DNA of 64,000 bases from Candidatus Obscuribacter sp. (GCA_016712465.1 JADJQZ010000001.1:6262001-6326000), one strand, 5' to 3'; shown: positions 53,681 through 63,372, counted from the first letter of the stretch. Made by a program: numbers and translations. Notes: a model not told the origin generated them from the sequence alone.

Positions 53681-54148
53681 CTAATGGCAGACGGCACCGT
53701 GCTTCTTGAAGTAATCTTGATGATACTCTTCCGCCCGCCAGAAGGTCTGAGCAGGCACTATTTCAGTAACAATCACCCTGCCTTTGTAAGGTCCGCTCTG
53801 AGCAGCTTCGAGCTTAGCCTCTTCCGCCGCCACTCTTTGCTCTTCGTTTTCGTAGAAGATGGCGGATCGGTACTGACTGCCATGATCCGGTCCCTGATAG
53901 TTAAGGGTGGTGGGGTCGTGAATGGAAAAGAACTTAGCCAAAAGTTCCTTATAAGAGACGACGGACGGATCAAACTCCACCAGCACCGCCTCGGCATGTC
54001 CCGTTGTGTCGGTGCAAACCTGCCTGTAATGGGGATTGTCTACATTGCCGCCGCAATACCCGACAGCGGTGCTGAGCACACCCGGAATCTGACTGAAGAT
54101 AAACTGAGGCTTCCAGAAGCAGCCGCTTGCAAATATTGCTCTTTCCAC
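53681..54148 (-). CDS. msrA: Peptide methionine-S-sulfoxide reductase
   Basis: A 155-residue MsrA. It has catalytic C10 in GCFW (9-12), YCGGNVDNPHYRQV, GHAEAVLVEFDP and the HDPTTLNYQGPDHGSQYRSA block, followed by the AEEYHQDYF tail. It reduces methionine S-sulfoxide in proteins, a repair reaction in oxidative stress. The residue after GCFW is Lys, where Gly is common; the core is otherwise intact. The start is GTG with AGGAGG five bases upstream; the overlapping ATG is in another frame. It has no signal peptide. It is 91 bases from the next upstream gene end. Confidence 0.95.
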   Translation of the reverse strand: MERAIFASGCFWKPQFIFSQIPGVLSTAVGYCGGNVDNPHYRQVCTDTTGHAEAVLVEFDPSVVSYKELLAKFFSIHDPTTLNYQGPDHGSQYRSAIFYENEEQRVAAEEAKLEAAQSGPYKGRVIVTEIVPAQTFWRAEEYHQDYFKKHGAVCH

Positions 54149-54239
54149 ATCGACCTCCTGCCGGGCAAATGCCCGGTTAAGACAGCAATTTTAAACACAC
54201 TGATAATATACAGCGTCCAGGACCTGAAAGTTCCTGATC

Positions 54240-57200
54240 TTAATGCCGCGTTGAGCCATCTTCAGGGGCGGTATAAAAACTTATGGCATAGCGCCCCTGC
54301 AAGAGTTGATCCAGCCTGCGAATTCGTACTGGATCATTAGCCATGCCGGGTTTCATAGACCTGGCAAAGTGCTTGATGATATTGGGAGAATAATGACCGA
54401 GGGCCGCAATTGCCTGCCGCTCTACATCAGGGCGACCGGAAATAGCCATTTCTAGAAGGGGTTTGATGGCCTTCTGATCTTTAAGCGCTGCCAGACCCTC
54501 AAGGGCTTTCATTTGATCTTGCTGGGGATTGCTGACCGAGCGCATGGCATCATCCACAAGGCGATACCTGAGGGCCATAGAGCCAATCTCTTGCGCTCGA
54601 TGACGCTCGGTTTGGGTGAGATGAGCAGTACTTTCTTCCATGATCTGGTTAATGCGGCGCAGATCCTTTGGATTGAGGCCATTTTTCATCATCTTTTCAA
54701 ACTGATCAAAGACCTTGTTACTCAAAGACGGCACTTTTGTTAGCACCTCGGCGCTAATCTCAATTTGTCCCGAGGGATTATTGGAACGGGCGCGCATCAA
54801 TTCGGAATATGCCATTTCCCGACCAAACTGGTCGGCAAACATGCGATTGGCCATTTGCTTAATCAGTGGTGCCGTCTCAAAAGCCTGCCCTTCAAATTCC
54901 AGAATGCGACGATAAAAGGGCGCTCTGGTGTCGTTTTGCCTGAACACATGTTCTCTGGCAACGTCTCGCAACTCGGGATGCTGCAAACCCTCTTGCAGGG
55001 CAAACTGAATCTTGTCGCCGGCACTGCCCCCGGAGAGTTTAACCATGGCATCGAAGGCCGCTTGCTGCACGGTGCGCTCTTGCGATTTGCGACCGCCGAT
55101 GCCGGGCAGGGAATTATCATTGGCCGGTCTGGCAAAGCCCGCCGGCAATTCCGAATGGCTGACGGTCTGGTTACCACCTTCCGGCGGAATCACAACCTTA
55201 CTGCGACGATCCAGGGCAATCTCCCTCAGCTTGCCCACCATTTCCTTGCCGCCGAAAAGCGATAAGAGCTCTATGGCATCACCCTTCTGGGCGGGCGTAC
55301 CGGTGAGCGCTCTTTCGGCCAGCACCTCATTGGCAAAGGGGCGCACGGCTTCGTCAAGATACTGGGCGCGTCTCAGCAGTGCTTCAGCTACCGGGTTGAC
55401 GGATTTACCACCGGATTTAATACCACTTTCCAGGGCCGCACTCAGCACCATGGTGCGCACCGGCGCCTTAGAGGCATAAACGAAGAGCATATCAGGGTCG
55501 GGAGCCATTATTTCCTCGCCCATGCCCACAGCCCAACCTTCATCGAGATGGCGGGAAGCATGCTCGGATGGATGGTAAATACCGGGCTCCTCCACATCGC
55601 CCACACGGCCGCTCTCGCGGGCCTTACGCGACTTGACGTGGTTGACATTATTCTCAACGCGATCCACCGAAGTGGCCTTATCAAAGAGCTTGCTGAAAGT
55701 GGGGCTGCCCCACTTGGTCAGGTGTGAGAGCTCATGGGAGAAGTAGGTCGTAAAAGAGCTGTTCAACTCAGCCTGGGAGAATATAACATGACCGTCCTGG
55801 CCTACTCTGGCAGCGGAACTGAACCTGGGTGAGTCATACTCCACCCGGTTGAAGGCGTCGATGAAGGATGGCTTGTCGCTCAAAGTTACTTCTGTGATCT
55901 TCTGGCTCTGGGGCAGGGCTTCCAGAAGCGGTATCACATCTTCGGGTAGCACCCTATTCCGGAGCGGATGCACAGCTAATGCCTTTCTCGCTTCGAACAT
56001 GGCCACAACTTTTGTCACTTCCGCAGGCGGTAGAACCTCAGCGAAGCCCCTGGCGTCTCCTTGCGCAGCCTGAGCTTCCAACTTGCTCTTGATCGACTCG
56101 GGCAAGTTACGATAGCTCTCCGGCATTTCGGCACGCAGCCGCAAGGCGCGTACTTCATTGAGCTGGACGGCATATTCTTGCGGCACCGATATGCGGGTGG
56201 AAAGCTTATCCACCTGATAAACCACGTGGTCGCGGGGCTTGAACTCAAGCAATTTATTGAACTCCGTCCAGGAGGCCTCTTTGGCTCCAGGAGGCTTGAT
56301 CAGCTTCACCAGATCCTCGTGTTTGGCGGAAACATCCGCCTTCAATTCGAATTCATTGCGGCTCTCAGTGCCCACCACCTTCAGCTTAGGTTGCAATTCT
56401 TTGATAGAAACAGCTTCAAAGGGTTTAAAGGAAAGCCCCTCGTATGCCTGCATGCGCCCCTCATCGGACCAGAGGTAAGCGATGCGCTCTTCAAGGGTCA
56501 TGCGGCGCCGCTCTCTCACGCTGGTTTCGGCATCACTGGCAGAAGTGGTGCGAGCCAGGGCGTCGGGGCCGTCAGCCTTGAGACCTTTGCCCGGGGCTGT
56601 TTCCGGCACATCCACTAGCTTGCCGGCAGCTTGTTCATGGGGCGCTGACTTTTGCGAAAGGGGTCGGTGTACCTTCTCGGCACCACCCATGAGGGCACCG
56701 GTTCCCATACCGATCAAGCCGCCTTCCATGACGCCGTTCATGATATGGCTTATGCTCATCTTCTCCCTTGCCGCTTCCACGCCGCCGAATACGGCACCAC
56801 CGGCACCACCGCCGGCTGCTCCCGTAACCACATTTTTCACCACGGTCTGGGTGACGCTGTTTTCGGCGCTGCCTAAAAGAACAGAGGATGCCCGCCCTAC
56901 TCTCAAACCAAGAAATCCGGCGGGCACACTGAGGGTGCCGCCCAATCCGGTGCCCACGGCAAAATTGGTGATGGTACTGCCGGCTGAGAAATTACCTTCC
57001 GCGTCTTTGTAGGTGCTGCTCTGAAAGGCTGTCTTCACAGCCCCAAAACCGGCACCGGTGAGAAAATGGGTTTTCAGTTCGGCGCCCAGGGGCAACATTA
57101 CACCTTCGCTGGCAGCCCTGGCGGAAGCGGACATGCCGAACTTGCCGACTCGGTTCAGAAGGGAGCCCTGGGCCACATCAAGAGCAAACTTCTGGCTGTA

Positions 57201-57593
57201 GCCGCCCACGCCCAGTTCCCCGGAAACATCAGATAAGAGAACACCTCTGGCCAGACCGCCGGTGAGGGTGCCTACGCGAGGAATGGAAGAAATGGTATCG
57301 GCAGTAATCTCGGCATACTGGTCAGACTTCTTAGCCCGTTCAATCTTCTGCTCCTGGGTCTGGGCCGAACCGGCGACCGTGTCCCAGGTGACGCCTATTG
57401 CCGAGCCAAGCAAGGTTGTCGGCTTTTCGGGCAGCTTGACTTCCGGCGTTTTGCCGGGCGGGGGCGCAGGCCAACTCTCAAGGGTGGCTTTCACCCGTTG
57501 GTCGAGACCGACCTTGAGCTCAGTGCTTTGAATTTCTGGGCGGTCTGTCACAGCAATTGACCAGTCACGGGGGTTCCATCTGCCCTGGGGCAC
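54240..57593 (-). CDS. Large HExxH metalloprotease-like protein with C-terminal HEAT-type repeats
   Basis: A protein of about 1117 residues. Residues about 60-310 are Gly/Ala-rich with several hydrophobic stretches typical of large envelope or effector proteins. A zinc-peptidase-like motif H620-E-L-S-H624 (FSHELSHLTKWG) is followed by a conserved-looking HLDEGWAVGMGEE (685-694) that may supply the third ligand, resembling the catalytic domain of anthrax lethal factor-type zincins. About 850-1110 contains HEAT-like repeats (MKALEGLAALKDQKAIKPLL, VERQAIAALGHY). The GTG at 57593 is the only usable start and has no ribosome site. It could be a secreted effector or a housekeeping protein. Confidence 0.75.
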   Translation of the reverse strand: MPQGRWNPRDWSIAVTDRPEIQSTELKVGLDQRVKATLESWPAPPPGKTPEVKLPEKPTTLLGSAIGVTWDTVAGSAQTQEQKIERAKKSDQYAEITADTISSIPRVGTLTGGLARGVLLSDVSGELGVGGYSQKFALDVAQGSLLNRVGKFGMSASARAASEGVMLPLGAELKTHFLTGAGFGAVKTAFQSSTYKDAEGNFSAGSTITNFAVGTGLGGTLSVPAGFLGLRVGRASSVLLGSAENSVTQTVVKNVVTGAAGGGAGGAVFGGVEAAREKMSISHIMNGVMEGGLIGMGTGALMGGAEKVHRPLSQKSAPHEQAAGKLVDVPETAPGKGLKADGPDALARTTSASDAETSVRERRRMTLEERIAYLWSDEGRMQAYEGLSFKPFEAVSIKELQPKLKVVGTESRNEFELKADVSAKHEDLVKLIKPPGAKEASWTEFNKLLEFKPRDHVVYQVDKLSTRISVPQEYAVQLNEVRALRLRAEMPESYRNLPESIKSKLEAQAAQGDARGFAEVLPPAEVTKVVAMFEARKALAVHPLRNRVLPEDVIPLLEALPQSQKITEVTLSDKPSFIDAFNRVEYDSPRFSSAARVGQDGHVIFSQAELNSSFTTYFSHELSHLTKWGSPTFSKLFDKATSVDRVENNVNHVKSRKARESGRVGDVEEPGIYHPSEHASRHLDEGWAVGMGEEIMAPDPDMLFVYASKAPVRTMVLSAALESGIKSGGKSVNPVAEALLRRAQYLDEAVRPFANEVLAERALTGTPAQKGDAIELLSLFGGKEMVGKLREIALDRRSKVVIPPEGGNQTVSHSELPAGFARPANDNSLPGIGGRKSQERTVQQAAFDAMVKLSGGSAGDKIQFALQEGLQHPELRDVAREHVFRQNDTRAPFYRRILEFEGQAFETAPLIKQMANRMFADQFGREMAYSELMRARSNNPSGQIEISAEVLTKVPSLSNKVFDQFEKMMKNGLNPKDLRRINQIMEESTAHLTQTERHRAQEIGSMALRYRLVDDAMRSVSNPQQDQMKALEGLAALKDQKAIKPLLEMAISGRPDVERQAIAALGHYSPNIIKHFARSMKPGMANDPVRIRRLDQLLQGRYAISFYTAPEDGSTRH

Positions 57594-57684
57594 AAGCTGC
57601 TCAGTTCCGGGTCTCGGATGAGTCTGGACTCAAACAGCCCCTGAATATATACAACTCATAGACTTTTTACCCACTTATACAGAT

Positions 57685-57717
57685 TAAAAACCAAAAGACC
57701 GCCGGAAAGGCGGTCTT
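57685..57717 (-). terminator. Intrinsic terminator of the glycine-rich secreted protein gene
   Basis: AAGACCGCC and GGCGGTCTT pair perfectly around a five-base loop; read on the minus strand, the stem is followed by TTTGGTTTTTAAT. It lies 27 bases after the stop at 57744. Confidence 0.9.
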
Positions 57718-57743
57718 CTGTTAACTTATCGGTCTGCTTCAGC

Positions 57744-58469
57744 TTAGTGGTAGCTACCGTTGCTGGACACATTGGAAGACAGTGACATCGGTTGATCCAG
57801 GGCGAACTGCAAACGAGTGCCGCTGGGAATTTTGACGTCTTTGCCTTTGCGCCAGAGGTTGCTGCCGAGGCCGACAGCGCCGCCAGTGGCTACACCGGCT
57901 ACAGCTCCGGCACCGACCGTTCCGGCTACGATGGGGGCGAAGATGATACCCAGAAGGGTGCCACCAGCCGTCCAGGCTGCCGTGCGGGCTACACCGGAAG
58001 TGACGGTAGCTTTTGTGCTACGTCCTTTCAGATTGCCCTGTTTGTCTTGCGCTACTGTGGCATTAGGCTGCTGAGCAGTGACTATGGCCGAAAGAGGATA
58101 GCGGATACCATCCGGTGTGACGGCATTAGTCAAATGCAAACTCATAGCGCCGTTTTTGCCGCCCAGACCGCCCTTATCTGCGGAAATCACCGCACCTTCA
58201 AGGGTGGTGTTAGCGGGCAGAACCAGATCGGAACCGAGGTAAAGCGGAGAATACAACCGGGCGTTAAAAACATCACCGGGTTTAGCCACTCCACTATCGA
58301 TAGGACTGGTGAGAGTAGCATCCAGATTGGTTCCGACAGGCACATAGGTAACTCTGCCTTGCAAGGTTTGACCATTGTAGGTCTGCGCCAAGGCCGGAAG
58401 TACCGAACTAACCGATACCACACAAGTGGCCATACCAGCGACGATACTGTTCAGAGGAATTCGTTTCAT
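57744..58469 (-). CDS. Secreted glycine-rich protein, unknown function
   Basis: A 241-residue protein with a signal peptide (about 1-28, ending LPALA). The first half (about 35-150) is beta-rich (VPVGTNLDATLTSPIDSGV, AKPGDVFNARLY). The C-terminal half has a glycine-zipper-type stretch (about 170-205, GAGAVAGVATGGAVGLGS) that could insert into a membrane or form helices that pack. The ATG has AAGGAG at seven bases. It precedes the HExxH protein gene on the same strand, but a terminator separates them. No family name is certain. Confidence 0.8.
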   Translation of the reverse strand: MKRIPLNSIVAGMATCVVSVSSVLPALAQTYNGQTLQGRVTYVPVGTNLDATLTSPIDSGVAKPGDVFNARLYSPLYLGSDLVLPANTTLEGAVISADKGGLGGKNGAMSLHLTNAVTPDGIRYPLSAIVTAQQPNATVAQDKQGNLKGRSTKATVTSGVARTAAWTAGGTLLGIIFAPIVAGTVGAGAVAGVATGGAVGLGSNLWRKGKDVKIPSGTRLQFALDQPMSLSSNVSSNGSYH

Positions 58470-59208
58470 TAAGTCGCTCCTTCTAGCGAAGCCTCCAACT
58501 AACTTGGAGAGAATAACATATCAAACGCCCGTCAACACAAGAAACAGAAAAAAGACACCAAAAATGATGGCACTAATTTTTTGGACTTAATATCATGAGC
58601 GATACCATAATACGATGATAAAGGGCAAAAATAGTCACCGCAAGTGGTATTAACCGACGCGATGCGAAGAACTTTGTTCCCACTGGGCGCCACTTGACAA
58701 TATCACCTTGAAAGGACCAGCCTGAGACGGTTTGCGCAAGCTCGGCCATATCTATAGATTGCCGGTAGATAGCCATCAGGATTCCTTCGCTCCCGCCGGC
58801 GTGCAGTTGGCCAGGCGCACAGCCACCCCCATTCAGACTGACAACTACAGTACCCAGCGCCACTTGACAGCTCTTTGTAAACGCATAGTCTGAGTGATAA
58901 CTAATATCTGCGCGAGAAGTTATAGATCTCTTTTCTTGGTAGTGGAACAGCAAGTGTGCCTACTATGAGTCAACCATTTCCCCTTCATTTTCTCCGAGCC
59001 CCAAGAGCCCTTTCACCAGACGAACTCCGACTACTTGCCTGCATCAAGCCGAACCTGTTCGGACTGTTGTGACACACCGCAAGAGAGTCTTCAACTGGCT
59101 GATGGGCTCGTGCTCACAAGTAGATGAAAAGCTTTCAACCACCACCTATCACAGGCTAGCCGAAGCTTGCTGGAGGAATTGGTCAACCAATTTTTGAGAG
59201 GTCTTCTC
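58470..59208. other. Intergenic region with one doubtful frame
   Basis: About 740 bases between divergent genes. A minus-strand frame at 58573-58953 is rejected because of its TTG start, poor ribosome site and non-protein-like composition. The right end has a GAGAGG ribosome site (about 59194) for the small membrane protein at 59209. Confidence 0.45.
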
Positions 59209-59535
59209 ATGAAAGACGACAAAAACAGCGACAAGGGTACGCGCCTCCTCGGCACGGCACTCTTTGCCATCTATCCCACTCTTTTCGCCTTCGCGTTCAA
59301 CGTCCTCTCGATGTTTACCGATGGTGTCTCCGTTGGTGGCGTGTTCCTGAACACCGCCATCTGTTACTTCATCTTCTGGTACGTCTCCTATGCCGTCATG
59401 GGCATCTTCGACTCTCTGAGAGAAGAAGCGAATCGCCCCCGCGAGCACAACACGCCCCCGGTCGACGACAAGAAAGACGGTTCAGGTCAACCTGAAAACA
59501 AGAACGCTCCGGACAAGGGCGACAAGCGTTCTTGA
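59209..59535 (+). CDS. Small membrane protein, unknown
   Basis: A 108-residue protein with two membrane helices (about 15-35 and 40-65) followed by a charged, Pro/Asn/Lys-rich cytoplasmic tail of about 40 residues. The ATG has GAGAGG upstream at eight bases; a TTG-type extension upstream is not needed. It is followed by another small membrane protein gene 66 bases downstream and a strong terminator, so the two probably form an operon. Confidence 0.75.
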   Translation: MKDDKNSDKGTRLLGTALFAIYPTLFAFAFNVLSMFTDGVSVGGVFLNTAICYFIFWYVSYAVMGIFDSLREEANRPREHNTPPVDDKKDGSGQPENKNAPDKGDKRS

Positions 59536-59601
59536 GCTCACCGATTCAATTTAGCGCAGTCATTCTGCTGCTGCCGCCCTACAAACTAACAGAGGCTCAC
59601 T

Positions 59602-59973
59602 ATGTGGCTCCTCTACACCGCACTGATGCTGGCCCTTGTCGTTCTTGTTTGCCTTGAAGCGCGCAGGAACAAAGCGGAACAGCTGGAGGATGAGCGAGAA
59701 CTGCGATACACAATCGCGGTCAATCTCGGCATTCTCAAGCGCGAGTTGATGGAATTGCAGGAAATCGCAAAGAAAAGTACTGTAGCCGAGCCCTCCAGGG
59801 CTCAGGCCAACAGCTTGCTTGCCGCTTCCGAAGAAACGGCCAACCGGGTTCAAAGCCAATACGAACAGGCCGGTCTGGAAGACTTGCGGCTGCTCATCAC
59901 CGCGCTCTTCCAGGCCATGAACCAGTCCACGGAAGCCCGCCGCACTCTCGGCGCCATCATCCCGCTTATCTAA
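59602..59973 (+). CDS. Small membrane-anchored coiled-coil protein
   Basis: A 123-residue protein: one N-terminal membrane helix (about 2-20), then a charged helical region likely to form a coiled coil (about 22-95). The ATG is preceded by AGAGG. It is followed by the long terminator at 59983-60032. Probably the second gene of a two-gene unit with the preceding membrane protein. No family recognised. Confidence 0.75.
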   Translation: MWLLYTALMLALVVLVCLEARRNKAEQLEDERELRYTIAVNLGILKRELMELQEIAKKSTVAEPSRAQANSLLAASEETANRVQSQYEQAGLEDLRLLITALFQAMNQSTEARRTLGAIIPLI

Positions 59974-59982
59974 CCCCCCGTT

Positions 59983-60032
59983 GAGGGCGGCTCCGTTTGA
60001 CCTAAAACTCAAACGAGCCGCCCTCTTTTTTT
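59983..60032 (+). terminator. Strong intrinsic terminator
   Basis: GAGGGCGGCTCCGTTTGA pairs with TCAAACGAGCCGCCCTC, followed by seven T residues. One bulge breaks an otherwise 17-bp stem. Confidence 0.95.
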
Positions 60033-60086
60033 GCTTTAAGTTGTCAAGCATTTATAAAATAGGCAGCACCCGCACCGGAAAAACCC

Positions 60087-61367
60087 ATGCTCAATCTCAA
60101 CCAGGACCAGTCTCAAAATTCAGCCCAGAATAAAACTCTGACGGACCAGGTGAAAGCACTGGCCGAAAAGCATTTTGAAAGAGTGCGGCAATTGAGACGG
60201 ACGATTCATCAAAATCCTGAGCTGAGCTTCAGCGAAAGCAGCACCAGTAAACTGGTGGCAAAGGAATTGCAAGAACTGGGCTACACAGTCAAAACCGGCA
60301 TCGGCGGCACCGGTCTAACGGCTGAGTTGGCGCCTGTGGACGCAAAGAAAAACGCGAAAGAGAAAGCCGCAACAACGGCCGTGATTGGTATTCGCGCCGA
60401 CATGGACGCCCTGCCCATCCAGGAAGAAAACCCAGTGGCCTATTGCTCCAACCACAAGGGCGTCATGCATGCCTGTGGTCATGATGCTCATACGGCCTGC
60501 GGGCTCGGCGCCGCCATGATCCTGGCCGATCTGCACCAGTCGGGACTGGCCGGCAATCTGCCCACTAAGGTGCGCTTTCTCTTTCAGCCGGCCGAGGAAT
60601 GCACCAACGACAGCGGCAAGAGCGGCGCCACCCTGATGATGGAAGACGGTGCCCTGGAGGGACTTTCGGCCCTGGTCGGTCTGCATGTTTTTCCAAGTAT
60701 TCCAACCGGCATGATTGGCTTGAAAGAAGGACCGCTGCTTGCGGCTTGCGATACCTTCGATATAAAAATAACGGGAAAGGGCTGCCACGGGGCTTACCCG
60801 CAAGACGGCATCGACGCCATCGTGCTGGCCGCTCAGGCCGTACAGGCCATTCAAACCATTACATCTCGCCGTAAATCAGCCCTGAATCCCTGTGTAATCA
60901 CCCTGGGAGGGCTGCGTTCCACAACCTATGCTCCCAACATCGTGGCCGAAGCAGTGGAGTTGACAGGCACGGCCCGCTACTTTGACCCCCAGATGTCTAC
61001 CCTGACCCGCACCGAGTTGGAGCGGGCCCTGGGAGTGGTAAGGTCTCTAGGTGGAGATTTCGAACTCAAGTACAAGCATGAAAATCCGCCCCTGATCAAT
61101 GACCCGACCATGACCGAAGCAGTCCGACAGGCGGCAAGCAAACTTGCCGGCCGGGAACAGATTCTGGAACCAGGACTGCAACTGGGCGCCGAAGACTTCA
61201 GCTTTTACTGCCAACACACAAAGGCCTGCTTCCTGGTGCTGGGAGCCATGATCGAGGGTGATATCCGCACCCTGCATACACCCAGCTTCGACATCGACGA
61301 AGAAGCTCTCAAGCTTGGCTCGGCCATACTGGCGCTGTCGACCCTGGAATTCCTGCAGAACAACTGA
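60087..61367 (+). CDS. M20-family amidohydrolase (hippurate/N-acyl-amino-acid type)
   Basis: A 426-residue metal-dependent amidohydrolase. The IRADMDALPIQE segment, H128-ACGHD133-AH135 motif, FQPAEE and the GAEDFSFY end segment are characteristic of M20D peptidases such as hippurate hydrolase and N-acyl-L-amino acid amidohydrolase. It removes an acyl group from an amino acid or peptide in the cytoplasm. A Lys/Ala-rich insertion follows the first strand (about 85-95). No signal peptide. The ATG lacks an obvious ribosome site. It starts after a terminator and is apparently a single gene. Confidence 0.92.
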   Translation: MLNLNQDQSQNSAQNKTLTDQVKALAEKHFERVRQLRRTIHQNPELSFSESSTSKLVAKELQELGYTVKTGIGGTGLTAELAPVDAKKNAKEKAATTAVIGIRADMDALPIQEENPVAYCSNHKGVMHACGHDAHTACGLGAAMILADLHQSGLAGNLPTKVRFLFQPAEECTNDSGKSGATLMMEDGALEGLSALVGLHVFPSIPTGMIGLKEGPLLAACDTFDIKITGKGCHGAYPQDGIDAIVLAAQAVQAIQTITSRRKSALNPCVITLGGLRSTTYAPNIVAEAVELTGTARYFDPQMSTLTRTELERALGVVRSLGGDFELKYKHENPPLINDPTMTEAVRQAASKLAGREQILEPGLQLGAEDFSFYCQHTKACFLVLGAMIEGDIRTLHTPSFDIDEEALKLGSAILALSTLEFLQNN

Positions 61368-61802
61368 ACTACTTCCACAAGGTCATGATGGAAGGCCGGC
61401 AGCTACCTCCTGACAGGGTGCCCACCACCTGACAATAACGCTATTTCCAATAAGTTGCCAACATAACACAACTGCGCCACCCGCAAACTACCGGGGTTTT
61501 CGCCTGGCATCCGGTGAAAACCGCCAGAGCAAACAGCCGACTACTTCTTGCAAACCCTGCCGGGGCAAAGCGGCTCTGTATTTAGGAAGACACAGCCGCT
61601 AGTTTTAAAGCCTAATTTCCTTTCTTTCTTTTTCAGAACTATTCAAACCAGAAACTTCTTCTTCCACCAAGGCAACTCAAGCGCTCGGCCAACTAAATAG
61701 CAAAGAGCACTGCCAGCCCCAGCACCTTTCGCCTATGAGCCCAGCTCATACGAATTGGTGCGCCTGAAAGCAAGAACAAAAAAACTATCAGGAGAAGCAC
61801 CC
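61368..61802. other. Intergenic region with a weak hairpin
   Basis: About 435 bases. It contains a 7-bp inverted repeat GGTTTTC/GAAAACC at 61495-61522 with flanking CCGG pairs, and AGGAGA (about 61790-61795), the ribosome site of the following gene. No gene is seen. Confidence 0.5.
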
Positions 61803-62777
61803 ATGAGCAAGAAAGCTTTTCTCGTATATCACTGCGCCTATCAATCCGACCTCTCGGTGCTCGGTACTAGAGTTGCTTTCGCTCAAGATCGCGGGGCAAA
61901 GGTACTGAAAAAATTGAGAGAGGAATTCGCCGGCACAATCGACGAGGTACTGGTCAAACCACGCCCTGCTACCTTCAAGCAACTTGAGCTGGCACATAGT
62001 CAAGCACATCTTGAGGGTCTGAAAGAACCGGAGAGCTGGCGCAAGATCTTCGGCACCGACAAGCCCCTGGAGCGCAACAAAGAGAACCTCAACACTCTGC
62101 GCAAGCTCTTCCGGGAATATCGACTCAAGACCGGCGGTACCATCACTGCCGCTCGCCTGGCTCTCAAACACGGACTGGCAGCCAACCTTGGCGCAGGCTA
62201 TCATCACGCCTACAGAGACAGGGGCGACGGCTTTTGCATCATCAACGACATCGCCACCACCGTAAAGGTGCTGCAGAGCGAAGGTCGTGTCAAAACCGTG
62301 CTGATTATCGATCTGGACTTTCACCAGGGTAACGGCACAAGCAACATCTTCGCCGGAGACAAGAGCGTCTTCACTCTGGATGTGCACAGCAAAGAAGGCT
62401 GGCCTTTCCACAAGGAAAAAAGCTCGCTCGATGTTCCGGTCAAGAAAGATATCACCCCGCAAGCCTACCTGGACGCCCTCAAACAAGCGCTGACCAAAGC
62501 CCTGGCCAAGTTCAAACCCGATCTGGTCCTCTTCGTTCAAGGTGCAGACGCTTACGAATATGGCCAGCTCAACAAAGGAGAAGGCTTCAGCCTGCCGCTT
62601 TCCACCATGAGGGAAAGGGACGAGCTGGTTATCGATACCTTTGTGGAATTGAATATTCCTCTGGCTCTCATCTTCGCCGGCGGCTACGGTGACAGAGCCT
62701 GGGAAGCTCATCACCAGGGCGTCAGACACTTGCTCTCCCGCACCGGCATCTTGAGCGACTCAAGCAATGCCGGCTGA
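61803..62777 (+). CDS. Histone deacetylase-family (acetylpolyamine/acetoin-type) deacetylase
   Basis: A 324-residue member of the arginase-deacetylase fold. The catalytic HH pair is H134-H135 in AGYHHAY; zinc ligands are D170 and H174 in DLDFHQGNG (usually DxDxHHG) and an aspartate of GADAYEYGQL; the terminal GGYG gives the transition-state tyrosine. Bacterial members deacetylate small amines or acetyl-lysine. The ATG was chosen because AGGAGA precedes it at good spacing; an upstream start adds 16 basic residues. Cytoplasmic, single gene. Confidence 0.9.
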   Translation: MSKKAFLVYHCAYQSDLSVLGTRVAFAQDRGAKVLKKLREEFAGTIDEVLVKPRPATFKQLELAHSQAHLEGLKEPESWRKIFGTDKPLERNKENLNTLRKLFREYRLKTGGTITAARLALKHGLAANLGAGYHHAYRDRGDGFCIINDIATTVKVLQSEGRVKTVLIIDLDFHQGNGTSNIFAGDKSVFTLDVHSKEGWPFHKEKSSLDVPVKKDITPQAYLDALKQALTKALAKFKPDLVLFVQGADAYEYGQLNKGEGFSLPLSTMRERDELVIDTFVELNIPLALIFAGGYGDRAWEAHHQGVRHLLSRTGILSDSSNAG

Positions 62778-63372
62778 GCAAGAGCGTGCATTCTCAAGGT
62801 TAGAGTCTGCCAAAGTCAAAAGCTTCAGACCAGAGAGACAGTCATTAGAACGGAGATCCGGTTTCAATAAAACGAACCGGGTCTCTCGTTCGACCGCTTT
62901 CCCTTAATGCCGGAGCCGGCTTTGAGCCTATTTGCTTTCCACCAGGGAGAGGCACGTGAGAAACTACTTTTTTTCGCACACCTACTAAACGTTGTAACAC
63001 TTCTCCGCAAAGAGCTGAGCCAATCCACGGCAAGCGATAGGCTGCGTCAACCGCGCTGCATAAAACCCTGATGATGTCAGTCCCTTGACAGTCCAGGCGG
63101 GACGCTGCGATTTCTCCCACTGAAGCAAAGCAGCCCCTTAAGAGCGCCTGCCAAGTGAAAGTGTAGTCGAAGATTCCGCTCGCCCGAGCTTGAGTTATGA
63201 GAAGAGAATTTGCTAGAGAGAATCATCAACTCTTCTCTTTACTAATAAAAATAAAGACCCAAATCTTAGCTCCATTCCAGCGCTCCACCCTATCATCCTG
63301 CCTGAACCGGCATGTGAACCAGGGTGGTCCAGTGCGCTGAAGCTTAGATTTAGGCGAAACAGAGTAACCATC
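62778..63372. other. Intergenic region with an unexplained open minus-strand frame
   Basis: About 595 bases between two plus-strand genes. It holds a stem-loop at 62853-62885 (11-bp arms with one wobble). A minus-strand frame of 91 codons at 62845-63120, opening with GTG without a ribosome site, has odd but fairly even composition. It could be a decayed gene, part of an RNA, or chance. Confidence 0.4.
62853..62885. repeat. Stem-loop downstream of the deacetylase gene
   Basis: GAGATCCGGTT and AACCGGGTCTC pair over 11 positions (one G-T wobble) with an 11-base loop. No T tract follows, so a terminator role is possible but unproven. Confidence 0.45.

Noticed and set aside
58573..58953. A 126-codon minus-strand frame
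   Set aside because: TTG start, no good ribosome site and no recognisable domain; scored as chance.
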